Made by a program: the position numbers and the translations under genes. Source: Planctomycetaceae bacterium (lineage in GTDB: Bacteria; Planctomycetota; Phycisphaerae; SM23-33). From it: 51,751 nucleotides of DNA. Of the stretch, positions 24,801 through 33,218 are shown in pieces. Position 1 is the stretch's first letter. Each line of letters begins with the position of its first letter. The notes below the pieces were generated by a model. That model was given only the letters and a program-made list of their open reading frames with translations. It was not told where the DNA came from and made no database searches. Location of the stretch: contig JAJFVE010000042.1 in assembly GCA_021371965.1 (NCBI GenBank), forward strand, positions 1 to 51,751. Reading direction: 5' to 3'.

Positions 24801-25691
24801 TTACGATACCTGTTTCAACGCATTGGGCAGGTAGTCCAGCAGGTCGCTGGCAATCAGCGAGACCTGTCCGAGCTGGTTGGCCGCGAGGTCGCCGGCCACG
24901 CCGTGCACATTGGCGCCCAGGCATGCGGCGTCGAAGAGCGGCACGCCCTGCCCGATCAGGGCGGCGATCAGCCCGGTCAGCACGTCGCCCGTGCCGCCGG
25001 TGGCCATGCCGGGGTTGCCGCTGGGATTAATGTACACGCGCCGCCCGTCGGTGACGACCGTGCCGGCGCCCTTGAGCACCACCGCCAGCGGCGGGGCCTT
25101 GAGGTCGCGAACGTCCGTCCAGTAGCGGGCGGCGTCGACGGCGCTGGCCATGCGGTCGGCCTGCACCTTGGCGATGCTCTTGTCGGTCAGGCGGGCGAAC
25201 TCGCCGGGGTGCGGCGTCAGGACGATCGGGCAGCGGCGCGCGGCCGCCCAGTCGTCGATCTTGTCCAGGTTGTTCAGTCCGTCGGCGTCGAGCACGACCG
25301 GCTTGGACTGATCGAGGATCGCCCGCACGAGGTTCTGCTGGTGGAGCCCCTGGCCCATGCCGGGCCCCACGGCCAGCACGTCGCACGAAGCGGCGGCGTC
25401 AAGAACCTCTCGCACGGCGCAGGCCTGAATCTGCCCGCTCTCATCGCAGCTCAGCGGCACGGAGGTAGCGCAGGGGACCAGCGAGGCAACTGTCTGCTGG
25501 ATGGTGCGCGGGGCCGCGAAAGTCACCAGGCCCGCCCCGCCGCGCAGGGCCGCCCGCGTCGCCATGGCCACCGCCCCGATCATGCCCTGGCTGCCGCCGA
25601 TAACCAGCACGTGCCCGAAGGTGCCTTTGTGCCCGTCGGGTCGTCGCGCCGGAATCATCGGGACGTCATTGATCCGCTCGATTTCGCTCAT
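24801..25691 (-). CDS. nnrD: ADP-dependent NAD(P)H-hydrate dehydratase
   Basis: A 296-aa repair enzyme that dehydrates the S form of damaged NAD(P)H hydrates using ADP. Family motifs: KGTFGHVLVIGGSQGMIGAVAMATRAALRGGAGLVT (about 22-57), LTPHPGEFARL, VVLKGAGTVV and the nucleotide-site GNPGMATGGTGDVLTG, which together identify the YjeF C-terminal/CARKD fold. The YjeF N-terminal epimerase domain is not fused here, unlike in many bacteria. The ATG at 25691 lies inside the end of larB (26-bp overlap), with a GGGGG-type ribosome-binding site, so translation is probably coupled. The frame is open 16 codons further upstream without support. Confidence 0.94.
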   Translation of the reverse strand: MSEIERINDVPMIPARRPDGHKGTFGHVLVIGGSQGMIGAVAMATRAALRGGAGLVTFAAPRTIQQTVASLVPCATSVPLSCDESGQIQACAVREVLDAAASCDVLAVGPGMGQGLHQQNLVRAILDQSKPVVLDADGLNNLDKIDDWAAARRCPIVLTPHPGEFARLTDKSIAKVQADRMASAVDAARYWTDVRDLKAPPLAVVLKGAGTVVTDGRRVYINPSGNPGMATGGTGDVLTGLIAALIGQGVPLFDAACLGANVHGVAGDLAANQLGQVSLIASDLLDYLPNALKQVS

Positions 25692-26460
25692 GATTGTGCC
25701 CCCGCGCCGCAGCCACATTGCGGGCGATGGTGGCGGCAATGTACCCGCCGCCGAATCCGTTGTCGATATTCACCGTGCTGACGCCCGAGGCGCAGCTCGT
25801 CAGCATGCTCAGCAGCGCCGTCAGCCCACCAAAGCTAGCGCCGTAGCCGATCGAGGTCGGTACGCCGATCACCGGCGCCGACACCAGCCCCCCCACCACG
25901 CTGGGCAGCGCCCCTTCCATCCCAGCCACCACGACGATCGCGTCGGCTTCGGCGAGGCTCCGCCGATGCGCCAGCAGGCGATGCAGTCCCGCCACGCCCA
26001 CGTCGTAGTGTCTGCTGACGGACTGGTTCATGATCTCGGCCGTCACGCGCGCCTCTTCGGCTACAGGGATATCGCCCGTGCCCGCCGACACGACCGCCAC
26101 GCGCCCAGCCGCGGCGGGCACTGCCTCCTGCCGCAGCGTGATAGCCCGCGCTGCCTGGTGGAACTCGGCCGCGGGATGCTCCGCCGCCACGGCCGCGAAT
26201 TGTTCCGGCGTGGCGCGCGTGGCCAGCACGTTGGTGCCCATGGCCGCAAGCTTGGCAAAAATCGCCCGCACGTGTTCGAGGGTTTTGCCCGGGCAGAAGA
26301 TCACCTCGGGAAATCCGCAGCGAATCGCGCGGTGGTGGTCGATGGTGTGCTCGGCGCCGGCCTCGAAGGGCAGGTGGCGCAGCGCCTCGATGGCCGCCTC
26401 GATGCCGGTCTGGCCGGATTGAACGGCCTGAAGCAATTGTTTCAACACGTTTTCGTTCAT
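25666..26460 (-). CDS. larB: LarB-type nickel-pincer cofactor biosynthesis protein (PurE-like carboxylase)
   Basis: A 264-aa protein related to the PurE class I carboxylase fold. LarB carboxylates and hydrolyses nicotinic acid adenine dinucleotide in the pathway to the nickel-pincer nucleotide used by lactate racemase-type enzymes. The C-terminal half shows the PurE-like core: AVVSAGTGDIPVAEEARVTAEIMNQ, YDVGVAGLHRLL, ADAIVVVAGMEGALPSVVGGLVSAPVIGVPTSIGYGASFGGLTALLSMLTSCASGVSTVNIDNGFGGGYIAA, which match the LarB family well. The start at ATG 26460 (MNENVLKQLLQAV) is preferred to a frame opening upstream in a repeat. No larC or larE is visible in the window, so use of the product is unclear. Confidence 0.92.
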   Translation of the reverse strand: MNENVLKQLLQAVQSGQTGIEAAIEALRHLPFEAGAEHTIDHHRAIRCGFPEVIFCPGKTLEHVRAIFAKLAAMGTNVLATRATPEQFAAVAAEHPAAEFHQAARAITLRQEAVPAAAGRVAVVSAGTGDIPVAEEARVTAEIMNQSVSRHYDVGVAGLHRLLAHRRSLAEADAIVVVAGMEGALPSVVGGLVSAPVIGVPTSIGYGASFGGLTALLSMLTSCASGVSTVNIDNGFGGGYIAATIARNVAAARGHNHERNRADQ

Positions 26461-26476
26461 GGCACTTTCAGCGTGC

Positions 26477-26499
26477 CGCGGACAAGATGTCCGCGACAC
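26477..26499 (-). repeat. GTGTCGCGGACATCTTGTCCGCG repeat (23 bp), copy 1
   Basis: A 23-bp word with an internal hairpin (GCGGACA/TGTCCGC) between larB and the GT2 gene. The identical word is found in the other orientation at 45182-45204. It is probably a dispersed extragenic palindrome. Confidence 0.75.
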
Positions 26500-26508
26500 A
26501 ATTCCCAA

Positions 26509-27564
26509 TCAGGCTTGTCCGGCCGGCGATTGCGGGCCGCGGCGGACGATCCGCCGCACGGCGTAGGTGTTGGCGCCGGTGGCCTCGAAATAGATTCGCA
26601 TCAGCAGCTCGCCGATCACGCCTACCGCCAGCATCATCATCCCCATCGCCAGCAGCATGAATCCAAATGCCATCAGCGGCCCGTGCTGGGCAAAGAGGTG
26701 GAACGTCTGCCAGCCGATGACGATCTTGGCGACGAAGCCCGCCAGCAGCGTCAGGCCGCCCAAGGTGCCCAGCGTCAGGCCCCACTTGCCGAAAAAGTGC
26801 AGCGGGCGCGTGAGGTACGTCGTGATGAACCGCACGGTGATGATATCCATCGCGACGCGGAAGGTGCGCCCGATGCCGTAGTTGCTCTTGCCGCTCTTGC
26901 GGCGGACGTTCTTGATGGGGACCTCGACGATCTTGGCGCCCAGGCGGGCACAGATCGCCGGGACGAAGCGGTGCATGTCGCCGTAGAGGCGCACGTCCTG
27001 GAGCACCTCGCGGCGGTACGCCTTGAACGTCGTGCCGAAGTCGTGCAGCGAGACGCCCGAGACCTTCGCCAGCAGCCAGTTGGCCGCGCGAGAGGGAATG
27101 CGGCGCATCACCAGGTTGTCGCCGCGGCGGACGCGCCAGCCGCTGGCGATGTCGTAGCCCTCGTTGATCTTTCGGATGAACAGCGGAATCTCGTACGGGT
27201 CGTGCTGCAGGTCGCCGTCCATGGCGATGATCACCTCGCCGCGAGCGTGATCGAACCCCGCCTGAAGGGCGGTGGCCTGGCCGAAATTGCGGCGCAGCTC
27301 GACGGCCGTGATGTGCTCATCCGCCAGCGCCAGGCTTTGCAGCGCCGCGCCGGTACCGTCGCGGCTGCCGTCGTTGACGAGGATAATCTCGTAGGTTGCC
27401 TTAAGGTGGCGCATCACGCGCGAGATGCGGTTGACGAGCTTGTCGGCGATGTCGGCCTCGTTGTAAAACGGCACGACGACGCTGTACGCCGGGCGGGGAG
27501 AGTCGCCAACCGCATCCGCGGCGAGGGCGGTTAGCGGCACGCTATCTTGGCTGTAAACATCCAT
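26509..27564 (-). CDS. Family 2 glycosyltransferase, polyprenyl-phosphate sugar transferase type
   Basis: A 351-aa membrane-bound enzyme of the DPM/ArnC/GtrB group, which moves a sugar from a nucleotide donor to a lipid phosphate. The GT-A domain begins SVVVPFYNEADI, with LVNDGSRDGT and the metal-binding IIAMDGDLQHDP, then RRIPSRAANWLLAKVSGVSLHDFGTTFKAYRREVL and VPIKNVRRKSGKSNYGIGRT, all diagnostic. Two C-terminal hydrophobic hairpins (about 265-320) anchor it. Its ATG overlaps the end of the YdjC-family gene by 23 bp, so the two are coupled; together they could make or trim a lipid-linked amino sugar, as such pairs do in lipid A or cell-wall modification. The sugar is unknown. Confidence 0.92.
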   Translation of the reverse strand: MDVYSQDSVPLTALAADAVGDSPRPAYSVVVPFYNEADIADKLVNRISRVMRHLKATYEIILVNDGSRDGTGAALQSLALADEHITAVELRRNFGQATALQAGFDHARGEVIIAMDGDLQHDPYEIPLFIRKINEGYDIASGWRVRRGDNLVMRRIPSRAANWLLAKVSGVSLHDFGTTFKAYRREVLQDVRLYGDMHRFVPAICARLGAKIVEVPIKNVRRKSGKSNYGIGRTFRVAMDIITVRFITTYLTRPLHFFGKWGLTLGTLGGLTLLAGFVAKIVIGWQTFHLFAQHGPLMAFGFMLLAMGMMMLAVGVIGELLMRIYFEATGANTYAVRRIVRRGPQSPAGQA

Positions 27565-28411
27565 AATGCGTCAATTCCACCTGATTTTTGTCGAACGCTT
27601 CCCGCACGCGCGGATCGCACAGGGCGGCCAGTTCCGCCTCGCGGCTGGCGCGAAGGCGGGTCAGGCCCGCAGCCGCGGGGTCGATGAGCCCGGGATGCAC
27701 CATGAGCTCGATCGTGCCCTCGCGCGCCTCGGCCGCCGCCCGCACCAACCAGTCGGCGCTGATGACGCCGGTATGGGCGACGCCCAGCAATCCCGTGGTG
27801 GCGCGGAGGTCTTCATGCCCGCGCCAAGCGCGGCGCTGCCAGCGGCGAAGCATCCAACTGGTCAGCCGTTGCTTGAGCGGCGCCGCCGGCCACGAGGACC
27901 ACCCCCCCGCCACCCGCTCGTCGACGGCGCGAATAAACCGCACATTATACCGCCGCGCGAGGTCGGCCACACGCGCAAAGACCGCCGGCAGGGCGTGGAT
28001 GTGTCGGTGACTGTCCAGGTGCGTCGGCGTGACGCCGCGGTCGAGCGTCCAGCGGATCTGCGCCTCGAACTCCGCCGCAACCGCGTCCGCCAGCGACGGA
28101 TCGAGCATCAGCCGCCGCAGCAAGGCGGCCGCCGACAAGGCCATCTGCCCGTCGCCGTTGGCCAGGCGCTGCCGGGCGGGCTCGCTCAGCGGCGGGCCCT
28201 GGCAGGCGTTGAGATGCACGCCCACGCCCAGGCGCGGCGCCAGGGCCAGCAGGCCCACCGCCTCGCCCGCGGCGGGCATGTTGGCCGTTATCGTCGTGCT
28301 GGTGACCACGCCCTCGCTGTGCGCGCGGAGGATGCCCGCCGAAATCCCCGGCGAAAAACCGAAGTCGTCGGCGTTGATGATCGCTCGCTTCAATTGGCGC
28401 GGCAAATTCAT
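27542..28411 (-). CDS. ChbG/YdjC family carbohydrate deacetylase
   Basis: A 289-aa metal-dependent deacetylase of the YdjC (ChbG) family. The opening AIINADDFGFSPGISAGILRAHSEGVVTSTTITANMP contains the metal-binding Asp pair (ADD), GVGVHLN gives the next His, and THLDSHRHIHALP the His pair of the active site; LMVHPGL lies near the end. I start at ATG 28411 (MNLPRQLKRAIINADDFG); the frame is open 66 codons further, but that part has no similarity and overlaps the divergent gene. The start has no ribosome-binding site and lies only 9 nt from a TATAAT, so the mRNA may be leaderless. Overlap with the GT2 gene suggests a lipid-sugar deacetylation step. Confidence 0.9.
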   Translation of the reverse strand: MNLPRQLKRAIINADDFGFSPGISAGILRAHSEGVVTSTTITANMPAAGEAVGLLALAPRLGVGVHLNACQGPPLSEPARQRLANGDGQMALSAAALLRRLMLDPSLADAVAAEFEAQIRWTLDRGVTPTHLDSHRHIHALPAVFARVADLARRYNVRFIRAVDERVAGGWSSWPAAPLKQRLTSWMLRRWQRRAWRGHEDLRATTGLLGVAHTGVISADWLVRAAAEAREGTIELMVHPGLIDPAAAGLTRLRASREAELAALCDPRVREAFDKNQVELTHYGCLQPR

Positions 28412-28420
28412 GCGACAGGC

Positions 28421-28426
28421 ATTATA
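28421..28426 (-). promoter_or_regulatory. Putative -10 TATAAT for a leaderless ydjC-family mRNA
   Basis: The minus strand reads TATAATGCCTGTCGCATG, so a consensus -10 hexamer ends 9 nt before the start codon and no Shine-Dalgarno fits between. A start of transcription 6-8 nt after the hexamer would place the 5' end at or next to the ATG. The -35 region is poor. Confidence 0.4.
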
Positions 28427-28514
28427 ATCGCTCAGGGCCGTCGGACATATCCTGCCGTCGGATGGACAACGGCGGCCCGGCGTGCCGATACCTCCTGCAG
28501 CCAAAGGCTTACTC

Positions 28515-28991
28515 ATGACCGAGAAAACAAGACCCGCCGGGGCGTCCCCACGCGGCAAGTGGATCTTCGGGCTGGCCGCAGCGATCATCGCGCTGTCGAT
28601 CTTCCTCATCCAGCGATTCTACGAGCCCATGCCGCCGGGCAACTGGGCCGTACACGACGACCCCCAAGCCCTCTTCGAGCAGGCCCGAACCCAGAATCGC
28701 AGGGTACTGGCATTCTTCGCCGCGCGGCCGCGCGGCGTAGATGACTCCTGGATGGTCAGCAACACGCTGATGAAGAATAAGGATAACATCGACCAGGCCA
28801 ACGTCATCCGCCTCTACGTGCCGGTCAAGAATCTCGCCAGTTCGCCCGTGGCCGCCAAATACCAGATCACCCAACTGCCCACGTGCGTGTTGTTCAGCCC
28901 CAATGGTTTCGAGATCCGGCGCGGGCAGGGCCGCATCGGCCAGATGCCCTTCGACAAAGAACTGCTCCAGGGCGAGACCAAGAAGCCGTAG
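28515..28991 (+). CDS. Membrane-anchored thioredoxin-fold protein without CXXC
   Basis: A 158-aa protein with a signal anchor (KWIFGLAAAIIALSIFLIQRFY, about residues 16-37) and an outside thioredoxin-like domain. RRVLAFFAAR corresponds to the first core strand, NVIRLYVPVKNLASSPVAAKYQITQLPTCVLFSPNGFEIRRGQGRIG to the later strands, with the cis-Pro motif QLPT. The redox CXXC site is replaced (ARPRGVDDSW), so it is unlikely to be an oxidoreductase; a structural or chaperone-like role is possible. I use the ATG at 28515 (MTEKTRP); another lies 11 codons upstream. It diverges from the YdjC gene. No closer family recognised. Confidence 0.65.
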   Translation: MTEKTRPAGASPRGKWIFGLAAAIIALSIFLIQRFYEPMPPGNWAVHDDPQALFEQARTQNRRVLAFFAARPRGVDDSWMVSNTLMKNKDNIDQANVIRLYVPVKNLASSPVAAKYQITQLPTCVLFSPNGFEIRRGQGRIGQMPFDKELLQGETKKP

Positions 28992-29004
28992 AGCCCCTGG
29001 GCCT

Positions 29005-29619
29005 TTATTTTGCCGCCAGCTTCGCCGTGATCTGCGCTACGTGGCGGCCCTGGAACCTCGCGATGGTCAGTTCATTCTCGCTGGGTTGGCGCGACCCGTC
29101 GACGTCGGCCAGCGTCGTGGCGCCGTAGGGCGTGCCGCCGGTGATTTCTTTCATGTTCAGCAGGTGCGTCTCGGAATACGGCACGCCGACGATGATCATG
29201 CCCAGGTGCAGCAGCGTGCTGTGGAAGCTCGTGATGGTCGTCTCCTGCCCGCCGTGCTGCGTGGCCGTGGAGGCGAAAACGCTGGCGACCTTGCCCACCA
29301 GCGACCCGGCCAGCCACAGCCGCGTGGTGCGGTCGAGAAAGTTCCGCATCTGGGCGCACATGTTGCCAAAGCGCGTGGGTGTGCCGAAGATCAGCGCGTC
29401 GGCCTCGGGAAGGCGGTCGACCTCGGCGATGGGAATGTGTGCAAAGGCATCTCGCGCCTTCTTGGCGCCGCTCTTGACCAGCGCCTCCTCGGGCACCAGC
29501 TCGGGCACCTGAAATAAAGAGACCTCCGCGCCGTCGATCTCGCGCGCTCCGGCGGCCACGGCTTCGGCCATTTTGTAAATGTGCCCGTACATGCTGTAGA
29601 AGACGATCTGTATCTTCAT
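29005..29619 (-). CDS. wrbA: NAD(P)H:quinone oxidoreductase, type IV (WrbA)
   Basis: A 204-aa flavodoxin-fold enzyme reducing quinones by two electrons. The FMN phosphate loop is [20 protein letters not shown] (about 4-23). [76 protein letters not shown] is nearly a family consensus, and the C-terminal [25 protein letters not shown] is typical. The start at ATG 29619 (MKIQIVFYS) has AAAGGAA 7 nt upstream; the frame opens 31 codons earlier without support. It stands alone between a plus-strand gene and the ComEA-like gene. Confidence 0.96.
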   Translation of the reverse strand: MKIQIVFYSMYGHIYKMAEAVAAGAREIDGAEVSLFQVPELVPEEALVKSGAKKARDAFAHIPIAEVDRLPEADALIFGTPTRFGNMCAQMRNFLDRTTRLWLAGSLVGKVASVFASTATQHGGQETTITSFHSTLLHLGMIIVGVPYSETHLLNMKEITGGTPYGATTLADVDGSRQPSENELTIARFQGRHVAQITAKLAAK

Positions 29620-29733
29620 GTGGAATTCCTTTGAAGGATTATAGGCGCCGGGCGCGCCGTTAGCGGTCGAGCTTGCTCGACACGGTTCCTGCCGCGGCGA
29701 CGCGCGGGGCAAGCCCCGCCGCTAAGCGGTGTG

Positions 29734-30150
29734 TCAGCGTTCCCGCCTTCCGCTGGTCGCCTGTTGCGTAGTCGCGGCGGGGAAGATCAGTTCCTCGGCG
29801 ATCTGCGCGACGCGGGTTGGGCCCAGGCCGCGGACTTGTTCCAGGTCCGCGCGGGTGCGGAACGTCTTGCCACCACAGCGGTAGTCGACGATCGCCTGGG
29901 CGTACGCCGGGCCGATCCCGTGCAGGCGGCGCAGCGACGCGGCGCTGGCGGTATTGGGGTCGATCTTCTCGCGGATGCGGGACTGGGCTTGTTCATCCGG
30001 CGCCGGCAGCGATTGGATCCACTGGAACTGGCTCAAGGCGGCAGACACGGTCAACGCCGCGGCCGCCAGCACGCACAGGATCAGGATTGTGGACGTTTCT
30101 CGGGCCGTCCAGAGCAGATCGAATCGCCGGCGGTGGTCATGGGTGTTCAT
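29734..30150 (-). CDS. ComEA-like helix-hairpin-helix protein with N-terminal membrane anchor
   Basis: A 138-aa protein. One membrane segment lies at about residues 21-42 (STILILCVLAAAALTVSAALSQF). After a linker comes a double helix-hairpin-helix: IDPNTASAASLRRLHGIGPAYAQAIVDYR and FRTRADLEQVRGLGPTRVAQIAEELIF, the ComEA C-terminal pattern in which the two HhH units bind the DNA backbone. ComEA takes up DNA at the cell surface in competent bacteria; small anchored HhH proteins in planctomycetes are of uncertain role, and no other competence genes are near. Its ATG lies inside the end of the GH10-like gene (14-bp overlap), indicating coupling rather than shared function. Confidence 0.85.
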   Translation of the reverse strand: MNTHDHRRRFDLLWTARETSTILILCVLAAAALTVSAALSQFQWIQSLPAPDEQAQSRIREKIDPNTASAASLRRLHGIGPAYAQAIVDYRCGGKTFRTRADLEQVRGLGPTRVAQIAEELIFPAATTQQATSGRRER

Positions 30151-31678
30151 CGGTTGGCGCCGGGGCGGCCGGGGCCGGACCGCGCTGACCGGCCAGGAAG
30201 TTGTTGCGGAAGTTGCGCAATTCGCGGCAGGCGAGCTTGGGTTCGGCCGGGTCGCGGCAGAGCCCGCCGTGGGGGATGTAGTGCGGGGTGGTGTCGGAGA
30301 GGTCGCGCCAGCAGAGGCTCTCGACGAAGGGCTTGGAGAGGCTCACGCGGTAGAACGCCTGCAGCCACTCGGCCTGGAGGCGCTGCGACCACGGGGCATG
30401 CCACTGGCCCGCCCGCACGATCGACTCCTTGCCCTCCCACGCGTCGGCGGGGTCGGCGGTAATGTCCGAGGGCACGCCGCAAGCCGTCACGTGCACGGGC
30501 TTGCTCAGGCTGATGAACTCATCGAGCAGAGCGCTGATCTGCAGGAAGTCTCGCACGCAGTAGCCGTCCAGCGCCAGGCCCATGAACATCTGCAGGCCGA
30601 AGGAGTCGAACTTGACGCCGCTCTGGACGGCCATGTCGGCGTAGAGCATCGGCGGGATGGTGCGCTGGTTGCGGGCGTAATACTCGCCCCAGGGCAGCAC
30701 CAGTTCGATCATCACCTGGCTGCGCGGCGCCATCTTCTTGACCAGCAGGCACGTCATCCGCGTCAGCTCCATGAGCTGCTCGAAGTTCAGGTTGAAGGCG
30801 TTGTGGGCGTGGATGCCCGAGACGACGTTCCACACCTGCACCTGCTTGCTGTAGCGCTGCACGATGCGGCTGGCGTGCTCGAACACCAGCTCGCGCAGCG
30901 AGTCGAAGTCGTTCTCCCAGATGTACAGCCACTCCGGCACCGTCGCCGGATCGAAGCTCAGCAGCGGACCGGAGTGAATGGGCTTCTTGTGCTGCACGCC
31001 CCACTTGATCCAATTGTCGGCGGCGGTGTAATCGTACTGCCGCTCCTTGGGCTCGATCTGCTTCCAGGGCAGCGGGATGCTGACGAAGTCGAACATCTCG
31101 CGCACGCGGTTGCGGTAGTTGTCGCCGGTCTGGGCCAAGTCGACCTCGCAGCCGAAGGTGGCCTTGGCGGCCGCCGGCGAGCGGCGGCGCGTCAGGAAGA
31201 TGTCGGCGTGAAACAGCGCGGCCTTTTCGCCCAGGGTGACGGCCTGTTCGAGCGCCAGATCGGCCAGGGCGGCGGCCTTGGCGGGGTCGGCCGGCTTGAG
31301 CGACTGGGCGAACTTGCGGCGGACCTCGTCAAACTCCTTGTTGAGGGCCTCGGCGCCGACGTAGTCGAAGAGGCCCCAGTCCTCGCGTTTCTGGGCCAGT
31401 CGCATGATCTGCCCGCGGGCGATCTCGACATTGAGATTGTACGGCTCGCCCCGCTCGGGCAGGCGCGTGGTGGGCAGCATGAACATGCCTGAGGACCCGG
31501 CGTGCCACAGCAGCGCCAGCCCGCAGGCGCCGGGGGCGTGCTTCATGCACGAGATCTGCCCGTTGCTGGCGGCCAGATCGGCCCGGACGGGGATGTTGTC
31601 CTGCCCAAAGACATAGGCCCCCGTCAGATCGATCTGACTGGCCGGTTGCCCATCGCGATATACGTCAAAGCGAAGCAT
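30137..31678 (-). CDS. GH10-like (xylanase-fold) protein lacking the catalytic glutamates
   Basis: A 513-aa protein. From about residue 185 it resembles a GH10 barrel: FDFVSIPLPWKQIEPKERQYDYTAADNWIKWGVQHKKPIHSGPLLSF, then QVQVWNVVSG and SGVKFDSFGLQMFM, in GH10 order. In active GH10 xylanases the acid/base Glu is in WDVVNE and the nucleophile in ITELD; here the matching stretches read WNVVSG and VHVTACG, so both Glu are missing. The first about 180 residues form a separate, beta-rich region seen with such proteins. No signal peptide. Binding or a different chemistry is more likely than xylan cleavage. The start is set at ATG 31678; a TTG two codons upstream is also open. The 3' end overlaps the ComEA-like gene. 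Confidence 0.7.
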   Translation of the reverse strand: MLRFDVYRDGQPASQIDLTGAYVFGQDNIPVRADLAASNGQISCMKHAPGACGLALLWHAGSSGMFMLPTTRLPERGEPYNLNVEIARGQIMRLAQKREDWGLFDYVGAEALNKEFDEVRRKFAQSLKPADPAKAAALADLALEQAVTLGEKAALFHADIFLTRRRSPAAAKATFGCEVDLAQTGDNYRNRVREMFDFVSIPLPWKQIEPKERQYDYTAADNWIKWGVQHKKPIHSGPLLSFDPATVPEWLYIWENDFDSLRELVFEHASRIVQRYSKQVQVWNVVSGIHAHNAFNLNFEQLMELTRMTCLLVKKMAPRSQVMIELVLPWGEYYARNQRTIPPMLYADMAVQSGVKFDSFGLQMFMGLALDGYCVRDFLQISALLDEFISLSKPVHVTACGVPSDITADPADAWEGKESIVRAGQWHAPWSQRLQAEWLQAFYRVSLSKPFVESLCWRDLSDTTPHYIPHGGLCRDPAEPKLACRELRNFRNNFLAGQRGPAPAAPAPTDEHP

Positions 31679-31834
31679 GTTCAATCAGCCCGCCCATTGC
31701 CTGAGATAATGTACTGGCACGGGTCCTCTTTGGGAACTCGTAAATCGCCAATGACGTCCAGGCGCACACAAATTGTTCAACATCCCAAAGGTTGGGGTTC
31801 AGGCACACCGATGGGCATCCGCTGTTTCACGGTC

Positions 31835-32674
31835 TCAGGCCCTGTAGACGTCCTTGTCCTGCTCGCGTTGGCGCTGGGAGGCCTGGGCGAGGGTCTTCTT
31901 CTCGCCGGAGGTGAGGCTGTTGAGCCCCTGCTGGTGCACCTTGGCCAGGATGCGGTCGATCTCCTGGCGCTCGTCGGCGCGGTTCTGCATCTTGCGTTCC
32001 CAGGACCTGCCCCCGCCCCGCCGCAGCGACTGCCATGCCTCCTGCAGGCGCGGCAGAGCGTAAACCCAAATCGCCCCGGCTATCGCACCGCCCAGATGCG
32101 CCCCGCCGGAGACCCTGTCGCCGGCCGCGTGCCCGCCCAACTCTGACAAGACCTGGTATGCCGACATCCCCACCAGCACAACGGCCACCACGCGGATAGG
32201 CAGCGGAATAATGATGAATATCAACCGCAAGTGCGGAAAGAGAAGCGCGCAGGCCACCACGATGGCCAGAACCCCGCCCGAGGCCCCAACCACCGGGGCC
32301 GACGAGACCACCACGTGGACCAGTCCGCCCACGACGCCGCAGATCAGGTAGAACGCCAGGAATCGCCGCGAGCCCCAGGCACTCTCGAGCACCATCCCCA
32401 CGAAGTACAGCCCCAGCATGTTCATCGCCAGGTGCATCAGGTTCTCGTGCAGGAACTGGAACGACAGGAACCGCCAGATCTGCCACCAGTGCCGCGCCGA
32501 CAGGTCCAGCCAGTCCAGCACGTACGGATACCCAATGGCCTGCAGGACGAACATCGCCCCGTTGGCGATCAGCAAGATGAGCACCGTTCGCGTTGGACGC
32601 GGAAAGGCCGGCGACATCATGCCCCCGCCGCCACCGCCGCCGTGCCAATATGGACGGTTGGACAACCCCATCAC
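31835..32674 (-). CDS. Rhomboid family intramembrane serine protease
   Basis: A 279-aa membrane protein with six or so hydrophobic segments. Helix 2 carries HENLMHLAMNMLGLYFVG (the His/Asn of the oxyanion region), the nucleophile is the Ser in VGASGGVLAIV (GxSG motif), and the catalytic His is in GGAHLGGAIAGAIW. These give a complete Ser-His dyad, so it should be active. The C-terminus (about 215-279) is a charged cytoplasmic extension, ending in repeats of EKK/QRQ. Residues 12-19 are a Gly run. The start codon overlaps the stop of the NUDIX gene upstream by 4 nt (ATGA), so the two are coupled. Substrates are unknown. Confidence 0.93.
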   Translation of the reverse strand: MMGLSNRPYWHGGGGGGGMMSPAFPRPTRTVLILLIANGAMFVLQAIGYPYVLDWLDLSARHWWQIWRFLSFQFLHENLMHLAMNMLGLYFVGMVLESAWGSRRFLAFYLICGVVGGLVHVVVSSAPVVGASGGVLAIVVACALLFPHLRLIFIIIPLPIRVVAVVLVGMSAYQVLSELGGHAAGDRVSGGAHLGGAIAGAIWVYALPRLQEAWQSLRRGGGRSWERKMQNRADERQEIDRILAKVHQQGLNSLTSGEKKTLAQASQRQREQDKDVYRA

Positions 32675-33204
32675 GGCTCCCGTTTGAGCCAGTATAGCGC
32701 CAGGGCGGCGATCGACTTGCCGTCATGCAGCGTGCCGTCGCGCACCATCTGGCGCACGGCGGCATCGGAATACACTTCAACCGTGATGCGCTCGTACTGT
32801 TCGAGATTCTGCGGGCCGGCGGTCAATCCCGTCGCCAGGTACGCATGCATGACCTCGTCGGTGGTGCCCGGGCCGGTGAAGAACTGCCCGAGCTTCTCGA
32901 CGCGCCCCGCGACGTATCCGGTTTCCTCCGTCAGTTCGCGGGCGGCGCAGAGGTCGGGGTTCTCCCCCTCGTCGAGCATGCCGGCCGGCAACTCGAGCAG
33001 GTCCTCGTCGACGGCGAAACGCTGGTTGCGGATCATCGCGATCGACCCGTCGTCGAGCACGGGCAGGATGACCGCGGCCCCGCCATAGTGCACGAAGTCT
33101 CGCTCGACGATGCTGCCGTCGTCCATCCGCAGGGTGACTTTGTACGCCGCCGCGACGCGGCCCTTGTACACCAGGGTCTTGCTCTCGAACTTGTGTGTTG
33201 GCAT
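32671..33204 (-). CDS. NUDIX hydrolase, ADP-ribose pyrophosphatase type
   Basis: A 177-aa NUDIX protein. The box GMLDEGENPDLCAARELTEETGY matches GX5EX7REUXEEXGU exactly, so the metal site is complete. YGGAAVILPVLDDGSIAMIRNQRFAVDEDLLELPAG upstream and the later FFTGPGTTDEVMHAYLATGL fit the ADP-ribose/GDP-mannose pyrophosphatase group, which cleaves NDP-sugars or ADP-ribose and helps clear damaged nucleotides. I start at ATG 33204 (MPTHKFESKTL); the frame extends 23 codons into a repeat-rich spacer. Stop and start with the rhomboid gene overlap (ATGA). Confidence 0.93.
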   Translation of the reverse strand: MPTHKFESKTLVYKGRVAAAYKVTLRMDDGSIVERDFVHYGGAAVILPVLDDGSIAMIRNQRFAVDEDLLELPAGMLDEGENPDLCAARELTEETGYVAGRVEKLGQFFTGPGTTDEVMHAYLATGLTAGPQNLEQYERITVEVYSDAAVRQMVRDGTLHDGKSIAALALYWLKREP

Positions 33205-33218
33205 GGAGGGATTATAAC

